Positions 21,291-33,177 of a DNA stretch of 64,000 nt are shown in pieces. Each line of letters starts with the position of its first letter. Positions within the stretch are counted from its first letter, which is position 1. The position numbers and the translations under genes are program-made. Below the pieces are notes generated by a model that saw only the letters and a list, made by a program, of their open reading frames with translations, did no database searches and was not told where the DNA came from. Origin of the DNA: Leptodactylus fallax (taxonomy: Eukaryota; Chordata; Amphibia; Anura; Leptodactylidae); the NCBI GenBank assembly GCA_947044405.1, contig CAMRHE010000322.1, positions 1,178,001 to 1,242,000 on the forward strand. The letters run 5' to 3'.

Positions 21291-22860
21291 TACAGTCATG
21301 GCCAAAAGTTTTGAGAATGACACAAATATTATATTTTCACATGATCTGCTGCCCTCTGGTTTTTATGTGTGTTTGTCAGATGTTTTTATCACATACAGAA
21401 ATATAATTGCATTCATATTATGAGTAACAGAAGCTTATATTGACAGTTAGAATGAGTTAATGCAGCAAGTCAATATTTGCAGTGTTGACCCTTCTTCTTC
21501 AGGACCTCTGCAATTCTCCCTGGCATGCTCTCAATCAACTTCTGGACCAAATCCTGACTGATAGCAGTCCATTCTTGCAGAATCAATGCTTTAATTTTGT
21601 CTGAATTTGTTGGTTTTTGTTTGTCCACCCGTCTCTTGATGATTGACCACAAGTTCTCAATGGGATTAAGATCTGGGGAGTTTCCAGGCCATGGACCCAA
21701 AATCTCTATGTTTTGTTCCCTGAGCCATTTAGTTATCACCTTTGCTTTATGGCAAGGTGCTCCATCATGCTGGAAAAGGCATTGTTGAGCGCCAAACTGC
21801 TCTTGGACGGTTGGGAGAAGTTGCTCTTGGAGGACATTCTGGTACCATTCTTTATTCACGGCTGTGTTTTTAGGCAAGACTGTGAGAGAGCCGATTCCCT
21901 TGGCTGAGAAGCAACCCCACACATGAATGGTTTCAGGATGCTTTACAGTTGGCATGAGACAAGACTGGTGGTAGCGCTCACCTCTTCTTCTCCGAATAAG
22001 CTGTTTTCCAGATGTTCCAAACAATCGAAAAGGGGATTCATCAGAGAAAATGACTTTACCCCAGTCCTCAGCAGTCCACTCCCTGTACCTTTTGCAGAAT
22101 ATCAGTCTGTCCCTGATGTTTTTTCTGGAGAGAAGTGGCTTCTTTGCTGCCCTCCTTGAGACCAGGCCTTGCTCCAAGAGTCTCCGCCTCACAGTGCGTG
22201 CAGATGCACTCACACCTGCCTGCTGCCATTCCTCAGCAAGCTCTGCACTGCTGGTAGCCCGATCCCGCAGCTGAAACACTTTTAAGAGACGGTCCTGCCG
22301 CTTGCTGGTCTTTCTTGGGCGCCCTGGAGCCTTTTTGGCACCAATGGAACCTCTCTCCTTGAAGTTCTTGATGATGCGATAGATTGTTGACTGAGGTGCA
22401 ATCTTTCTAGCTGCAATACTCTTCCCAGTTAGGCCATTTTTGTGCAGTGCAATGATGACTGCACGTGTTTCTTTAGAGATAACCATGGTTAACGGAAGAG
22501 AAACAATGATGGCAAGCACCAGCTCCTTTTAAAGTGTCCAGTGGTGTCATTCTTACTTAATCATGACAGATTGATCTCCAGCCCTGTCCTCATCAACACC
22601 CACACCTGTGTTAATGGAGCAATCACTGAAACGATGTTAGGTGGTCCTTTTAAGGCAGGGCTGCAATGATGTTGAAATGTGTTTTGGGGGGTAAAGTTCA
22701 TTTTCTAGGCAAATATTGACTTTGCAAGTAATTGCTGTTAAGCTGATCACTCTTTATAACATTCTGGAGTATATGCAAATTGCCATTAGAAAAACTGAAG
22801 CAGTAGACTTTGTAAAAATTAATATTTGTATCATTCTCAAAACTTTTGGCCATGACTGTA
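21291..22860 (-). mobile_element. Full-length Tc1/mariner element (DD35E type)
   Basis: The 1570-bp element, bounded by TA on both sides, has inverted termini reading TACAGTCATGGCCAAAAGTT and continuing as TTGAGAATGA.ACAAATATT on both ends, with one difference in about 40 bp (left 21291-21330, right 22821-22860). It carries a single intact transposase on the minus strand. Open coding sequence and near-identical ends suggest recent activity. Tc1 families shared between fishes and frogs are known, so horizontal transfer is a reasonable background hypothesis. Confidence 0.93.
21470..22519 (-). CDS. Tc1-like transposase, intact, DD35E spacing
   Basis: The protein of 349 aa is full length for the family. 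An in-frame ATG 11 codons in (22486, MVISKETRAV) would give 338 aa and fits the family start better. The N-terminus is a paired-like double helix-turn-helix (about residues 15-120) with an AT-hook-like PGRPRKTS linker near residue 66. The catalytic Asp residues are in VIFSDESPF and FQHDGAPCH, and the Glu is in NPIENLW. Counting gives 35 residues between the second Asp and the Glu, one more than in Sleeping Beauty (34), because of an inserted residue at GPWPGN. The enzyme would excise and insert the element at TA sites. No stop or shift interrupts it. Confidence 0.93.
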   Translation of the reverse strand: MLAIIVSLPLTMVISKETRAVIIALHKNGLTGKSIAARKIAPQSTIYRIIKNFKERGSIGAKKAPGRPRKTSKRQDRLLKVFQLRDRATSSAELAEEWQQAGVSASARTVRRRLLEQGLVSRRAAKKPLLSRKNIRDRLIFCKRYREWTAEDWGKVIFSDESPFRLFGTSGKQLIRRRRGERYHQSCLMPTVKHPETIHVWGCFSAKGIGSLTVLPKNTAVNKEWYQNVLQEQLLPTVQEQFGAQQCLFQHDGAPCHKAKVITKWLREQNIEILGPWPGNSPDLNPIENLWSIIKRRVDKQKPTNSDKIKALILQEWTAISQDLVQKLIESMPGRIAEVLKKKGQHCKY

Positions 22861-23471
22861 GACTAACCCCAGCCAAACTTACCAGTATCTGTGGTACTGG
22901 AGGTTGATATGTATGGGATGTCCTAACTCCTCTCCAACAAATTATGCTGAGGGAAAGCAGCATATACCCCTCTCCATTCAGAACACATGCACACTTGGGT
23001 AAGCTGAGTGTACTTGCATATAGGGTGTATATAAAAGGTATATGGCTACCTGTGAAACTCTGTGGAAAACAAATGCAGCTTTTTCCATTGCTTTTTCCAC
23101 TGCATTTCACAATTTTGCCTCCAATGTACAAGTCTTTGAGGAAAACGCAGAATTTTCACTGGTAAAATTAATAAACTGTGTTTTTCAAAAATATGTGTTT
23201 TTGAAAACCTTGTGTTTTTTGAAACTTTTTTTTAGCAATATGGGGATGAGATGAAATAAAATCTTGTTTACTTTGCTGGGGCTGTAAAATGCAGCATTTT
23301 TTTCTTGCTGAATTTCTGAAAAAGGCGACAAACTGTTTTCGCAACCTGTGGCCGCAGCCTCAAAGGGGTTTTCTCAACTCTCCTCTCCACTTACTGCTTC
23401 TAGTGACAAGTTAGTGGGAGGGCTTAGCTTGTGAGATGTACAGGTCAAGTTAGCAGCATGCTTAGTTAACT
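22861..23471. other. Non-coding DNA, probable repeat remnants
   Basis: Short frames only. Segments such as AAACTGTGTTTTTCAAAAA (about 23170) and CAACCTGTGGCCGCAGCCTCAA (about 23341) resemble the interior and end of the MITE family found at 23472, suggesting an older relative. Confidence 0.4.
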
Positions 23472-23723
23472 TAAGGCTAGGGTCCCACATTGCGAAAATG
23501 CAGCTTTTGGCCACGGCTGCAAAGTGGATGGTTTTCTGTTGAAAATGCTGTATTTCAAAAACACTTACATTTTTGTAAATCGCAGAATGTCAATTATACC
23601 CTACGGAAATGCTGGCTTTTTCCGTTTAGGTATAATAGAAGCAGACTTTCTGCGATGCGTTTCCGCAAGGGTCCTTTCTGCAAATTTGTTTTACAACAAT
23701 TCGCTGTGTGGGGCCTTAGCCTA
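23472..23723. mobile_element. MITE-like element
   Basis: About 250 bp bounded by imperfect inverted ends: TAAGGCTAGGGTCCCACATT on the left and, reverse-complemented, TAGGCTAAGGCCCCACACAG on the right. The interior is AT-rich with no coding capacity. Confidence 0.6.
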
Positions 23724-24802
23724 AAGGGATTTTCCTACAAACATAAACATATTTACAGTTGTAAACAATTAAAAGTTAAACATTTTTGCATTACATTTTT
23801 CAGTTTTAAAACAATAGACGCCAGATTGAACCCATTATAGTCAATGGGGTCTGAAATATCTCCATATGTAACCGCTAGTTTAACAGTTCACTTGTCCATT
23901 GTTCTTTTCCTCTGCCAATGTGAACTTAGCATCAGCTACAAATTTCAGCATGATTCTGGAGATGGGAATACCCTTATAACGGAAAACAGAATAAAGTTAA
24001 TTTAAATTTAAGCTTATGGAACAGCGCTGCAATATCTACACTGAGGTACATATGCTTGCTGTATGTAAAGAATACCATGAGCCATGCTGTCTCTGTACTG
24101 GTGATCTGCGGGGGGTCCCAGATAGGCCATCAATGATCAGAAATCAGATAACCCCTTAAGGAAAAAGACCTATTATTTGAATGAAGATTTTATGTTAGAC
24201 ATATTTTTGAGAATTTTTACAGACAGTTACTTTCATTTTCATGTCATTATTTAACCATTAAGGATGCAGGGTAGTTTGGGCGTTAATGCCCGACAACTTT
24301 TTTCATATTTTCCATCTGCGCCTTCCAAAATTCATAATTTTTAATTTTTCTGTCGACATAGCTATGTGAGGGTTTATCCTATGTGTGGCGAGTTTACTTT
24401 TATTTGGAACCTTTTGGGGGTAAATATAATGTTTTGATTAGCTTTAATTAACCCACGATTCTATCATTATTTTTTGCATTTTTTTTTTTTATGACGTTCA
24501 CTCTGCATTAAAAATGACATGGCAAGTTTTTCTGGCTGGTCATTTTTGATTACGGGTATATCTTTATATTGGTTTTATTATGTTATAAACTTTTACTACA
24601 TAAAATGCAATTTTTTTGAAAACTAGCTTTTTTTTAAAGTTTTGCTGATGGAGATATGTCAGGGCAAGTTGTAGTTTTTTTTGTACTTTCTTTGTGGGGC
24701 AAGTTGAAGTTTTTGTTTGTACCAATTTTTGGTATGTATGACTTTTTGATCACTTTTTATTGCTATTTTTATTGCTATATACTGTATATCTATATAGATA
24801 TA

Positions 24803-25333
24803 GTGAGAAGGTGACAGGCCAAGTGCTGGAGTCACAGTATATCAGCCCCCGGTTTTTGATATATGTGTGGTCCAGGGCGGGTTTTGAGTAGGCCTCAGCC
24901 CAGGTGGAAGTCCTGGCCTCATTACTGGCCCATATAGCCCTACAGAGGCTGCACTTCAGGGCAGACCCTGGAAGAGAGTGGAGGTGCCTGGGTCTGTCTG
25001 GAGCTGAGAGTCTGGTGAGTCCTGTGCCTGATTACTGTTTTGTTCTGTTTTGTTCTGTTCTGTTTTGTTCTGTTTTGTTTTGTTCGTGTGGCTGGAGCAA
25101 GCCACACGTATAGTTAGGATTGTTTCTGTTTAGTTAGAAGCTCAGACGAGCAGGATTTTGTTTTCTCATTTGCCTGAAGTTAACGCTGTATTTTATTTTG
25201 CTTATTCTGTGCCTGGCGTAAGGTTTATTTATTTTTACTGTTTTTCAAATAAACCTGTGTTACAAGAGACTTTGTGTCCCTGTCTCTGACTGGTTGGGTC
25301 CATACTACGGCTGCTACTGAGCTACCTTCACCA
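24803..25333 (+). repeat. Putative solo LTR
   Basis: A segment of about 530 bp, unlike its AT-rich surroundings, starts TGAGAAGGTGACAGGCC. It carries an AATAAA at 25248 followed by TGTGTTACAAGAGACTTTGTG, as in an LTR R/U5 region, and ends near GAGCTACCTTCA. I could not confirm a target duplication. It contains a (TTCTG/TTTTG)n tract. Confidence 0.4.
25036..25085 (+). repeat. GTTCT/GTTTT pentanucleotide microsatellite
   Basis: About ten units of GTTCT and GTTTT run in tandem inside the putative LTR. Confidence 0.9.
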
Positions 25334-25850
25334 TATGAGATAGATAACATTATTTTTGGGTAGTGCAGACTTATACACACATGGAGATACCTAACATGTT
25401 TGTTTGTTTTGTTTTTTATTTTGTTTACATGCATTTTTTAAATTAAAAGGTGGGATTGAACTTTTTATTTATTTATTTTATACTTCAATTTTTTTTATTT
25501 TTTCCTGTCTCACACGGGGACTTTAATCTGGGATCTGCTGATCCCTAGTGCAATTTATTGCAATACAGAGCGTTGCTCAGCCTCCATGCTACAATAACAG
25601 CCCCTTGGAGATCTTGGGGGGGATTAGATTGTGGGGGGTGGCAGGGGTGGCTGTACTTGCCCTCATACTACCCAGATGCCTGTGTTCAAGCTGTGTAATA
25701 CAGCTGAGACCAAGAAGTCATGCTGCAGGAACAGCCCCTGTGCCTACGACATGAAAGTGCTGTACTATTATGGCACTTAGCGTTAACTATACACTGAGCG
25801 CAATGTAGTAGTATGGCACGGAGCGGGAAGGGGTTCAAAACAAAATCCTG

Positions 25851-26684
25851 CAGCTCTCACACTGGCCAATGAACCTAATCACATGCTGACACTTCCTGTT
25901 CTGTACATTGCACTCTGTTCTGTTCGATTTTCAGCAGTCATCTTGTTATCACAGGAGTTTTACAATGAAAGATAACACCTAACACCTCTATTGTAGGATC
26001 CATCATTCACAACAGGTGATGTTGCAGCTTATCAACTCTCTTTCCGTGCACATGTAGCTGCAGTAAAGCTTTTTTCTAAATCCTGTTAAAAGGTTTTCCA
26101 GACCCAAATTGACTTTTTATACTTCCACATAGCTGTTAGTGGACAGGGAGCACATGCAGACCACTTCTATTCAAGTAATAGGATTGTCGCAGCAGCCCCA
26201 TCCACTGCATAGTGGTGCCTCTAGAAAATTGCTACTCTAATAGCTTCTAGCACCTGGAGGTTGCTGCAACAACCTTGATCTTTGTGGAGTCCAGGTATCA
26301 GACCCTGACAGTTCACATACTTATGGCCTATCCTGTGGATAGGTCATCAGTAAGAAAAAACTATTTGGGGCCAGAAAGCTCCTTTAATCTCAGGCAAGAT
26401 ATACAGAAAATAGTATAAAATTATCTGATTTCAATTAGTTAAAAAAAAAAAAAAATTAGGTGATATATTCCCTTTTAACATATAAACTTCTAAGATGAAG
26501 ATTGTCAAAGTGGTCAATAAGCAAAGTTTTCATGTTTCTCCATCAACATTAATCAAACTCTCTTTATTTGTCAAATCAGGAGACTGAACGAACACAGGCA
26601 GCGGACAGTGGAGTGCTGGCGACAGGTGAGTATGCTTCTTTTTTTTTTTTTTTTTTTTTTTCATCCTACATCTGCATGGGTTGC
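25851..26684. other. Non-coding 5' flank of the LINE array
   Basis: No gene is supported. It includes an A-run at 26442-26455 and a run of about 24 T at 26638-26661, 23 bp before the first array unit. The segment TCATCCTACATCTGCATGGG between the T run and the unit start is the only visible flank of unit 1 and does not recur at the other unit junctions. Confidence 0.5.
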
Positions 26685-26861
26685 TCCAATTCCTTCGGGG
26701 CAACTGTGGGAGTCAGACACACTTGTTTGAGCTCCTGAGTCCAGAGGCTTAAGAGGCTTTTTTAGATACTTGGAGACCGATTATTGGGTGTGGTTTTCGG
26801 TCTTTTGTGTGATACATACTGTAGCTCCGACTCCCTTCCCCGTGCGGAGGGGAGCCTTATC
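26685..26861 (+). promoter_or_regulatory. LINE 5' UTR (unit 1)
   Basis: This 177-bp leader is conserved in units 1-3 and partly in unit 4. It starts TCCAATTCCTTCGGGGCAAC and ends in a C-run/G-run stem (CCCTTCCCC...GGAGGGG) just before the ORF1 ATG. An internal promoter is expected here for an autonomous LINE, but no specific motif is recognised. Confidence 0.5.
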
Positions 26862-29800
26862 ATGGAGCGTGGAGCTCCTGCCCCCCGGACCTTACAGGCG
26901 GGGGGCAGGAGAATGTCTGCCGACACAGCACCAGCAGAGCAGGGCAGGCGGAGGTCGCTGAGGCAGCAAGCCTCAATGAGAATGGCGACCGGGACAACAG
27001 CATTGGGAGCAGCAACAGGAGCAGCAGCAGCGACATTGGCGGCTGCAGCATCGGGAACAGCATCGGGAGCAGCGACGTCCGTAGAGCGGGCGACGCCGGC
27101 AGGAGTAGCGGTGGCGACAGGGGTGTCAGCAGTCCCGGCAGGTGGATCTGTGAAAACGGCGACATCAGCCACGGCGGTAACATCAGCAGCAGTGGCGGGT
27201 GAAGCCAGTCCGAAGGGGGCTACGGCCGCAGGATATGCGGTTCCCTCTGGAAGGGTCCCTGCAAGCAGGAGAAATGACACAAGCTTACCATCATCGCTGC
27301 CGCAATCACCCGCAGGATGGGGCATCCGGAAAGCTGGAGAAGAGGTTGCCATCTACAGCCGGAGGATCGAGGCGGTCCTGGAGGAGTATGACCGGGCCCG
27401 GAGGTCCCTGTTCGTAATGAGTGGGGGAGCTTCAGAGCGCTCGCGCCCGTAGCGACAGGGCCTCAAGGAAGGACCGCCCGGTTTTCAGTAAGCAGGTAAG
27501 GAGCCTGAAAAAACAAATAAAGGCCCTGGAAGCCAGGTGCACGGAGATTCTGGAGGGCGCGGGGCCGTTCAGAGAGAAGCTGCTGAACGATGACCGCTTC
27601 TTCCGCAAACAGCAGGAGCGGTTGTTGAAGGATGGCCCCGCGTCCTCAGACAGCTCGGGAGAGGACGACTATTGTGAGTCAGACCTGGAGTCGGATGACA
27701 GCATGGCGGTACAGTATAGTCGGGCAGCCGTCCCTAGCAGCGGCAGCCTGATACCCACGTATACGCAGGCATCAGTGCCGGCAGTGAAGCAGGAAGTCAG
27801 AATGACAAGACAGGAAGTCAGAATGACAGGGCAGGAAGTGACGCAATCTCCCACACTCCCAGAGAACCAACCACTGCCCGAGACGGAGGAGGAGGAGGGC
27901 GGAGCCTCGGGAGAAGGCGGGGAAGCTGATGAGGCAAATCTACCAATTAGAGTCCCCGTCCAGAATGGACCAATTAGCATTCAGCATGTCAGATCTGGAC
28001 GGGGAGGAGGCGGGAAAAGGAGCCAAGACCAGGAAGAAGGCAAGGAAGGAAAAAAAAAGAGAGATAGAGACATTTAAATTTGTCAGGTCGTTGCCTGGGG
28101 AGCATCGTGCCGGGACCTCAGCCCAGGTTGCGATGCCTCCAGGAGAGAAAAGGGAGGCGCAGGCACCTCGGGTCACGCCAAGTGGCGGGGGTGCCCGGGG
28201 TGCCAGCAGTCAAAATGGCGCCTGATAGTACCTTTCAGGTGGTGGCGGACAAGGAGCTCATAGTTGCGGACAAGGGCAAAGGCAAAGAAGCCCCCCCCTG
28301 CGGAGGGGAGTGGCGTAGGGAAACCTCCCTCCCTGGTAGGAGGTTTTAAAATATCGATGGCTTCCCCCAGAGTAAGGTGTAGGAAAGGGGGAGTGGCAGG
28401 TGGGCGTGGCTCATCCTCCTCCAGTGCTGATGAAGCCGGTGATGCGGAGGTCACTTCCGGGGCTAAGGGGGCGTGTCCTCCTACAACATCAGGTGCCGGG
28501 GTGACTGTGGATGCGGAGGCCGAGGTAAAAGCGGGGAAGCCATCAGCGAGTGGTGCAGCCGGCCCCGCTGTAAGAAGGAAGACTGCAGGTGTGAATGATG
28601 GACGAGTGGAGAAGCTAGTTAAGCAGACAGGTAAGGTAAAGGGGAAAGCGGGTGGGACAAAAGGGGTAATTAGTAGTATTCCTGAAGAAGGTGGTGTAGT
28701 ATGCATGGGGGTCCAAGAGCCTGTAGTCGGGGGAGGCTGCGGGAGGAGGGGCTATTACCATTGCTGCTAAAAAAAGTGTTTCTACTGCTGGTAATATTTC
28801 TGTTGTGGCCCCTGTTGTTTCTGGTATTTCTGCTGTTGTCCCTGCTGTTGTTTCTGCTGCTGTTCCTGATGCTGTTCCTGATGCTGTCGTTGCTCCTGTT
28901 GTTACTCCTGTCACTGCTCCTGATATTGTTGCTCCTGTTGTCCTCTCTGCCGCTGTTCCTTCTGCTGCAGTTGGAGTGACCCGGTCCGCGGCGGCTATGC
29001 CAGGGCGGACTGTTGCCGCCTCTGGTGCTCCGGTTGCCGTGGCTGGGCTAAGTAGTTCTGCGGGGGTCCCTGGGAGTGGCGCTGGTACTCCGGCAGCGGA
29101 GGTTGCTGCGGCCTCCGGGCCCCCACGCTCCTATGCCAGCGTCGCTTCTGGGGCCCCTGGGGGTGCATCATGTCTTCCGCCCGGCTCCAGGGACGGCGAT
29201 TTGCAACGGCAGCTCCTGGAGGCTTTACGGGCGGGCCAGTCCACAATGACCATAGATGGGCAGTCGAGAGACCTTAGGTTCTGGATCGAGAGTTTTGGCC
29301 TAGGGAAGTTCCGAGAGGAAGGAGGTGAGACCAGATGGACTCTCCCTACACCCGGGCGTAGGGGGCCGACACAGAGGAACGTGGCCCGTCTCGTGTGGGG
29401 GGGAGCCGGCCCTTGTCCCCAGAGGAGGGGGGTCGTGGAACTCCTACTCGGGATGGGTTTCAGGGCAAGCGACATCTTTGCCCTGATTCATCCTGTCGGC
29501 TCCTCGGAGTTTGACATCAGCTTTGTTACCCCGGAGGGCTTAGAAACCTTCTGGGGAAACTATAGGCTGGTGAAGGACGAGCCCGCCTGGCGTGACTTTA
29601 TGGTGTGGGCGGTGTCACGCCAGGATAACATTAAGAAAGTGACCGTTTTAACTCGTAACGAGTCACTTTCTTATATGGACATCATGACCTGGCTCAACAG
29701 GTTTGGGGAGGTCAAGGACTTCCCAAAGAAAAATCTCGACGAGTTCGGGATATGGTCGGGGGACTGGACCTTCATGGTCAAATTGCGACACGAGGATAAC

Positions 29801-30867
29801 TCGGTGATGCATATCCCGTCCTCAACCTTCCTTGTGAAAGACAGGATCCTTGTCTTCTACCAGGGGCAGCCAAAACTCTGTCACAGGTGCGGTGACCCCT
29901 CACACTTGAGCGCCTCCTGCCGTGTGCAGAAGTGCGCCATGTGTGGGGGAGGTGGGCCATCTCGCGGCGACCTGTGGCAGGGTGCGTTGCCACCTGTGTG
30001 GTGTCCTTGGGCACCCGATCGGGGCGTGTCCACGGTCTTTCGCCAACACCACCCTTCGGCAAGCGGGAGCAGTTGAGGAGGCTGTCCCTGCTGCGGAGGG
30101 GGTGAGTGGGGGAGGAGAGACTAGTCTGCCAAGGCAAAGGGAGAAGGACAGCCACCATCAAGGGCAAGGAGTCGCGAGAGGAGGAGGGAGCAGAGGGAGG
30201 GGAGTTATGTGCCTTCCTTCTGCCCCTGGCTCTGCTGGGCCAGATCCTGATGCCGAGGCAGCAGTGGGCACGACCCTGGTTGAGGAGATGAAGAGACTGC
30301 AGAGGGAGGAAGAGGCTGACCAGTCGTCTTCTTCTCAGTACGTCAGTGCTGGGGAGGGAGAGACGGTCAAGCGGAGAAAGTCACCGAGTAAAGTGAGGGC
30401 AAAAACATCTGCCCCCCCCCCCCCGACGAAGGAATGCAGACTCGACGGCCCTCTAGTGGTAGGTCCCAACCGGTACCAATCCCTCTGTGAGGATGCGTCG
30501 GCCTCAGGGGAGGCTTCAGAGGGAGAGGTGGAGCCGTCAGGGGATGCTGAGTCTCCCTCCGGGAGGGGCCCCCTGCCCTCTGGGGGGGAGGCTGGCCTGG
30601 ATCCTGGAGGAGGAGATGATGCACCCAGGGCCGAAGTTGCTACTGTCTCTGCGACCACTGTAACTCCTCAGGGAGAAATTGCGGGGGGAGGTCCATCCCT
30701 CCTCTGGCCAAACCGCACCGGGGGAGGTGATGGACCAATCCCAATGTAAGAAGAGGACCCGCAAGACGAGGAGAAGTCGCGGGTCCTCTTCAGACTCATC
30801 TAGGGGTGGTGGTGATAGGAGGAAAGGGGGTGGGAAGCTGAAGGTCATTGAGCTCAATCGGTCTTAA
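26862..30867 (+). pseudogene. LINE ORF1 (unit 1), frameshifted
   Basis: This is a nucleic-acid-binding ORF1 protein. The start ATG (MERGAPAP) is conserved in all four units. Order of parts: A/T/V/G-rich low-complexity N-terminus, a coiled coil (around LKKQIKALEARCTEILEG, about 27500-27560), an acidic patch, a long A/V/P tract encoded by CTGTTGTTCCTG-like repeats (28800-28980), and a PRSYASVASG linker. An RRM-like region follows (MGFRASDIFALIHPVG, about 29450-29500), then three CCHC knuckles (29880-30035) and a basic tail ending KVIELNRS. Single-base gains in G or C runs (near 27424, 27918, 29946 and others) shift the frame. The TAA stop overlaps the ORF2 ATG. Confidence 0.83.
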
Positions 30868-33173
30868 TGGCAGTCCCCTCTCCAGTGACGCTGGCCACCA
30901 TTAATGTGGCCAGCATTAAGTCTGATACGGCTAGGTTTGCAGCCTTTGATTTTCTTGGCCGGGTTGAAGCTGACATTTTGTTTTTGCAGGAGACCAGGCT
31001 CTGTACTCTATCAGAGATAAACAGAGCAAGGAGGGAGTGGCGCAGGGGGCCCTCCTACTGGTCTCTTGCGGCTGAGCCGTATAGTGGAGAGGCGGTGCTT
31101 TTTACCGCAGAGGTGAAATGCCAGCGACTGATCGAGCTCGAAATGGGAAGGTGCCTAGTCTTAGACGTCTTCATGAAGGGGCAAAGCCTGCGCCTCATTA
31201 ACATCTACGGTCCCCAGACAAAGTGGGACCGTAAAAGCCTCTTTATGAAGATTAAGCCTTTTCTTTTTACGGGCAAACAAGTCATCTTTGGTGGGGATTT
31301 TAATACCATAACTAGACCCCAAGACCGAGGAGGTACCAGAGATAGACTGCCCTATGATGGCGCCGCGTTAAATAGAATAGTGAGTGAAGCTCGCCTGGAG
31401 GATATCCACATCAGGCATTCCCCAGGTCACCGTGGGTTCACCTTTCAGAGAGGTAGTGTTAGGTCTAGGATAGATAGGTTTTTTTTGAAGGAGAATTCCG
31501 TCACCACCCCTGTGTCCGTGGTGGAGGTGGAGTTCTCTGATCACTGTCTAATTTTGTTTTCATTGAATATTTCAGAGACCCTCCGGAGAGGAAGAGGTTT
31601 GTGGAGGCTGAATTCGTCACTCCTTGAGGAGGTAGCTGTAAGACAAGCCTTTGAGGAGTTTCTTCAGGATCAGGTACTATTACTGGGTCTTGAAGGTACT
31701 AGGTCAGAGTGGTGGGAGATATTCAAAAAAAGGGTGGCGGGATTTTTCCGCCGGCTCTCAAGCCTCAGGTCACTGGACATGTACCGCATGTACACTGCAC
31801 TGAGGAAGAGACTTGGACATCTGGTCTCGACCGGAGGTAGCCAGGAGGATATCTCCGGTGTGAAGGCTTTGCTCAAAAGGTGTCAGTACGATAGGCACGC
31901 ATCTTTGGTTCTTGAGAGGGATTTCGGGAAATACCGCTCGCCCGACCCCTACAGGAACTGTAAGATGTCAGTGACTTGTAAGACAGTAACAGGCCTGATT
32001 GACAGTACAGGATCCCTGACAAGATCCAGGTCAGGGATCTTGGAGGTCGTCTGGTCCTTCTACTCGAACCTTTTGGCAAAGAAGGAACTGAATCGGGATC
32101 GGATTTCAGGTTTCTTGGCTGAAGCCATTCCTGAGTCAGCAGAAGACCCTTCTCTTGGTGTTTTGATAGAACCTATAAGGGAAGAGGAAGTCGTCAGGGC
32201 TATTGAGGGTCTTGCCCTCAAGAAGTCACCTGGCCCAGATGGCTTAACATCTGAGTTCTATCGGACCTTTAAAGGAGCTTTGGCTCCCCTCTTGACTGAC
32301 GTGCTTAATGAGTGTCTATCCTCGGGCACTCTGCCGAAGTCAATGAGGAGGTCCGCCCTTATAGTTCTGTCAAAGGGTAAGGATCCGAGCCATATTGAGA
32401 ACTGGCGGCCCATAGCACTTCTCAATACGGACCGAAAGATTCTGGCGAAGGTACTTTTCAACCGGCTGGTACAGTTTGCGCCCCGGCTCCTCTCGCCGGC
32501 TCAGCACTGCTCTGTTCCCGGTCGTAGCACCTTAAGTGCGGTCCTGAGTGTCAGGGAGGCTGTGGAGCAGAGTAGGGCAGGTCGGTGGAAGGGGTACTTG
32601 CTGTCCCTAGATCAGGCTAAGGCTTTTGACAGGGTGAATCATGAGTATTTGTGGTCAACTCTCTCGAGGTATGGCCTACCTGGGGGGTTCATTCAGTGGC
32701 TGCAGACCTTATATGCTGGGGCTGAGTCTTTCCCACTTGTGAATGGTTGGGTTGGTCGTCCTTTTGAGGTGGGGTCGGGCGTCCGACAGGGATGTCCCTT
32801 GAGCCCGCTACTGTATGTGTTCGCCATTGATCCCCTGATTAGACGGATTAATGGTGGGCCGGTGGCGGGAGTCAGGATGGACCTGGAGAGCACCGGCTCC
32901 CCTTTGAGGACAGTAGCCTACGCGGATGATGTCACCGCTCTTGTCTCGTCGCGGGAGGAGCTTGAATGGGTGATGTCTGAAGTGGACAGTTACTCGGAGG
33001 CTTCCGGATCAGCTGTAAACAGGAATAAGTGTGGAAGCCTCTGGCTGGGAGGGGGAGAGCCTGGTTTTTCTCTCCCGGACACCCTCCCAGAACCCCAGGG
33101 GTCTGTAAAGATCTTAGGCATCCATTTTGGCCAGGGTGATTACCCACTCCAAAATTGGGAAGGTAGGCTTAAG

Positions 33174-33177
33174 GATG
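33174..33177. repeat. Gypsy target-site duplication GATG (left)
   Basis: GATG lies directly before the 5' LTR and again directly after the 3' LTR at 41765-41768. The uninterrupted sequence in unit 2 (50364-50367) has it once. Confidence 0.85.

Larger units (their letters stand above)
24255..25850. mobile_element. Putative non-autonomous DNA transposon with nested LTR
   Basis: The left text TTAACCATTAAGGATGCAGG and the right text GAGCGGGAAGGGGTTCAAAA look like the two ends of a dispersed TTAACCCCTT-type repeat, with a T-rich interior. A GC-richer segment at about 24803-25333 interrupts it. No transposase is present. The ends are imperfect and the assignment is by resemblance. Confidence 0.45.

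Noticed and set aside
28173..28706. Long minus-strand open frames opposite LINE ORF1 (also at 43848-44477, 52620-53219 and 53846-54943)
   Set aside because: They mirror the GC-rich, Ala/Val-coding sense strand, recur at the same place in each unit and carry no motif; they are antisense shadows.
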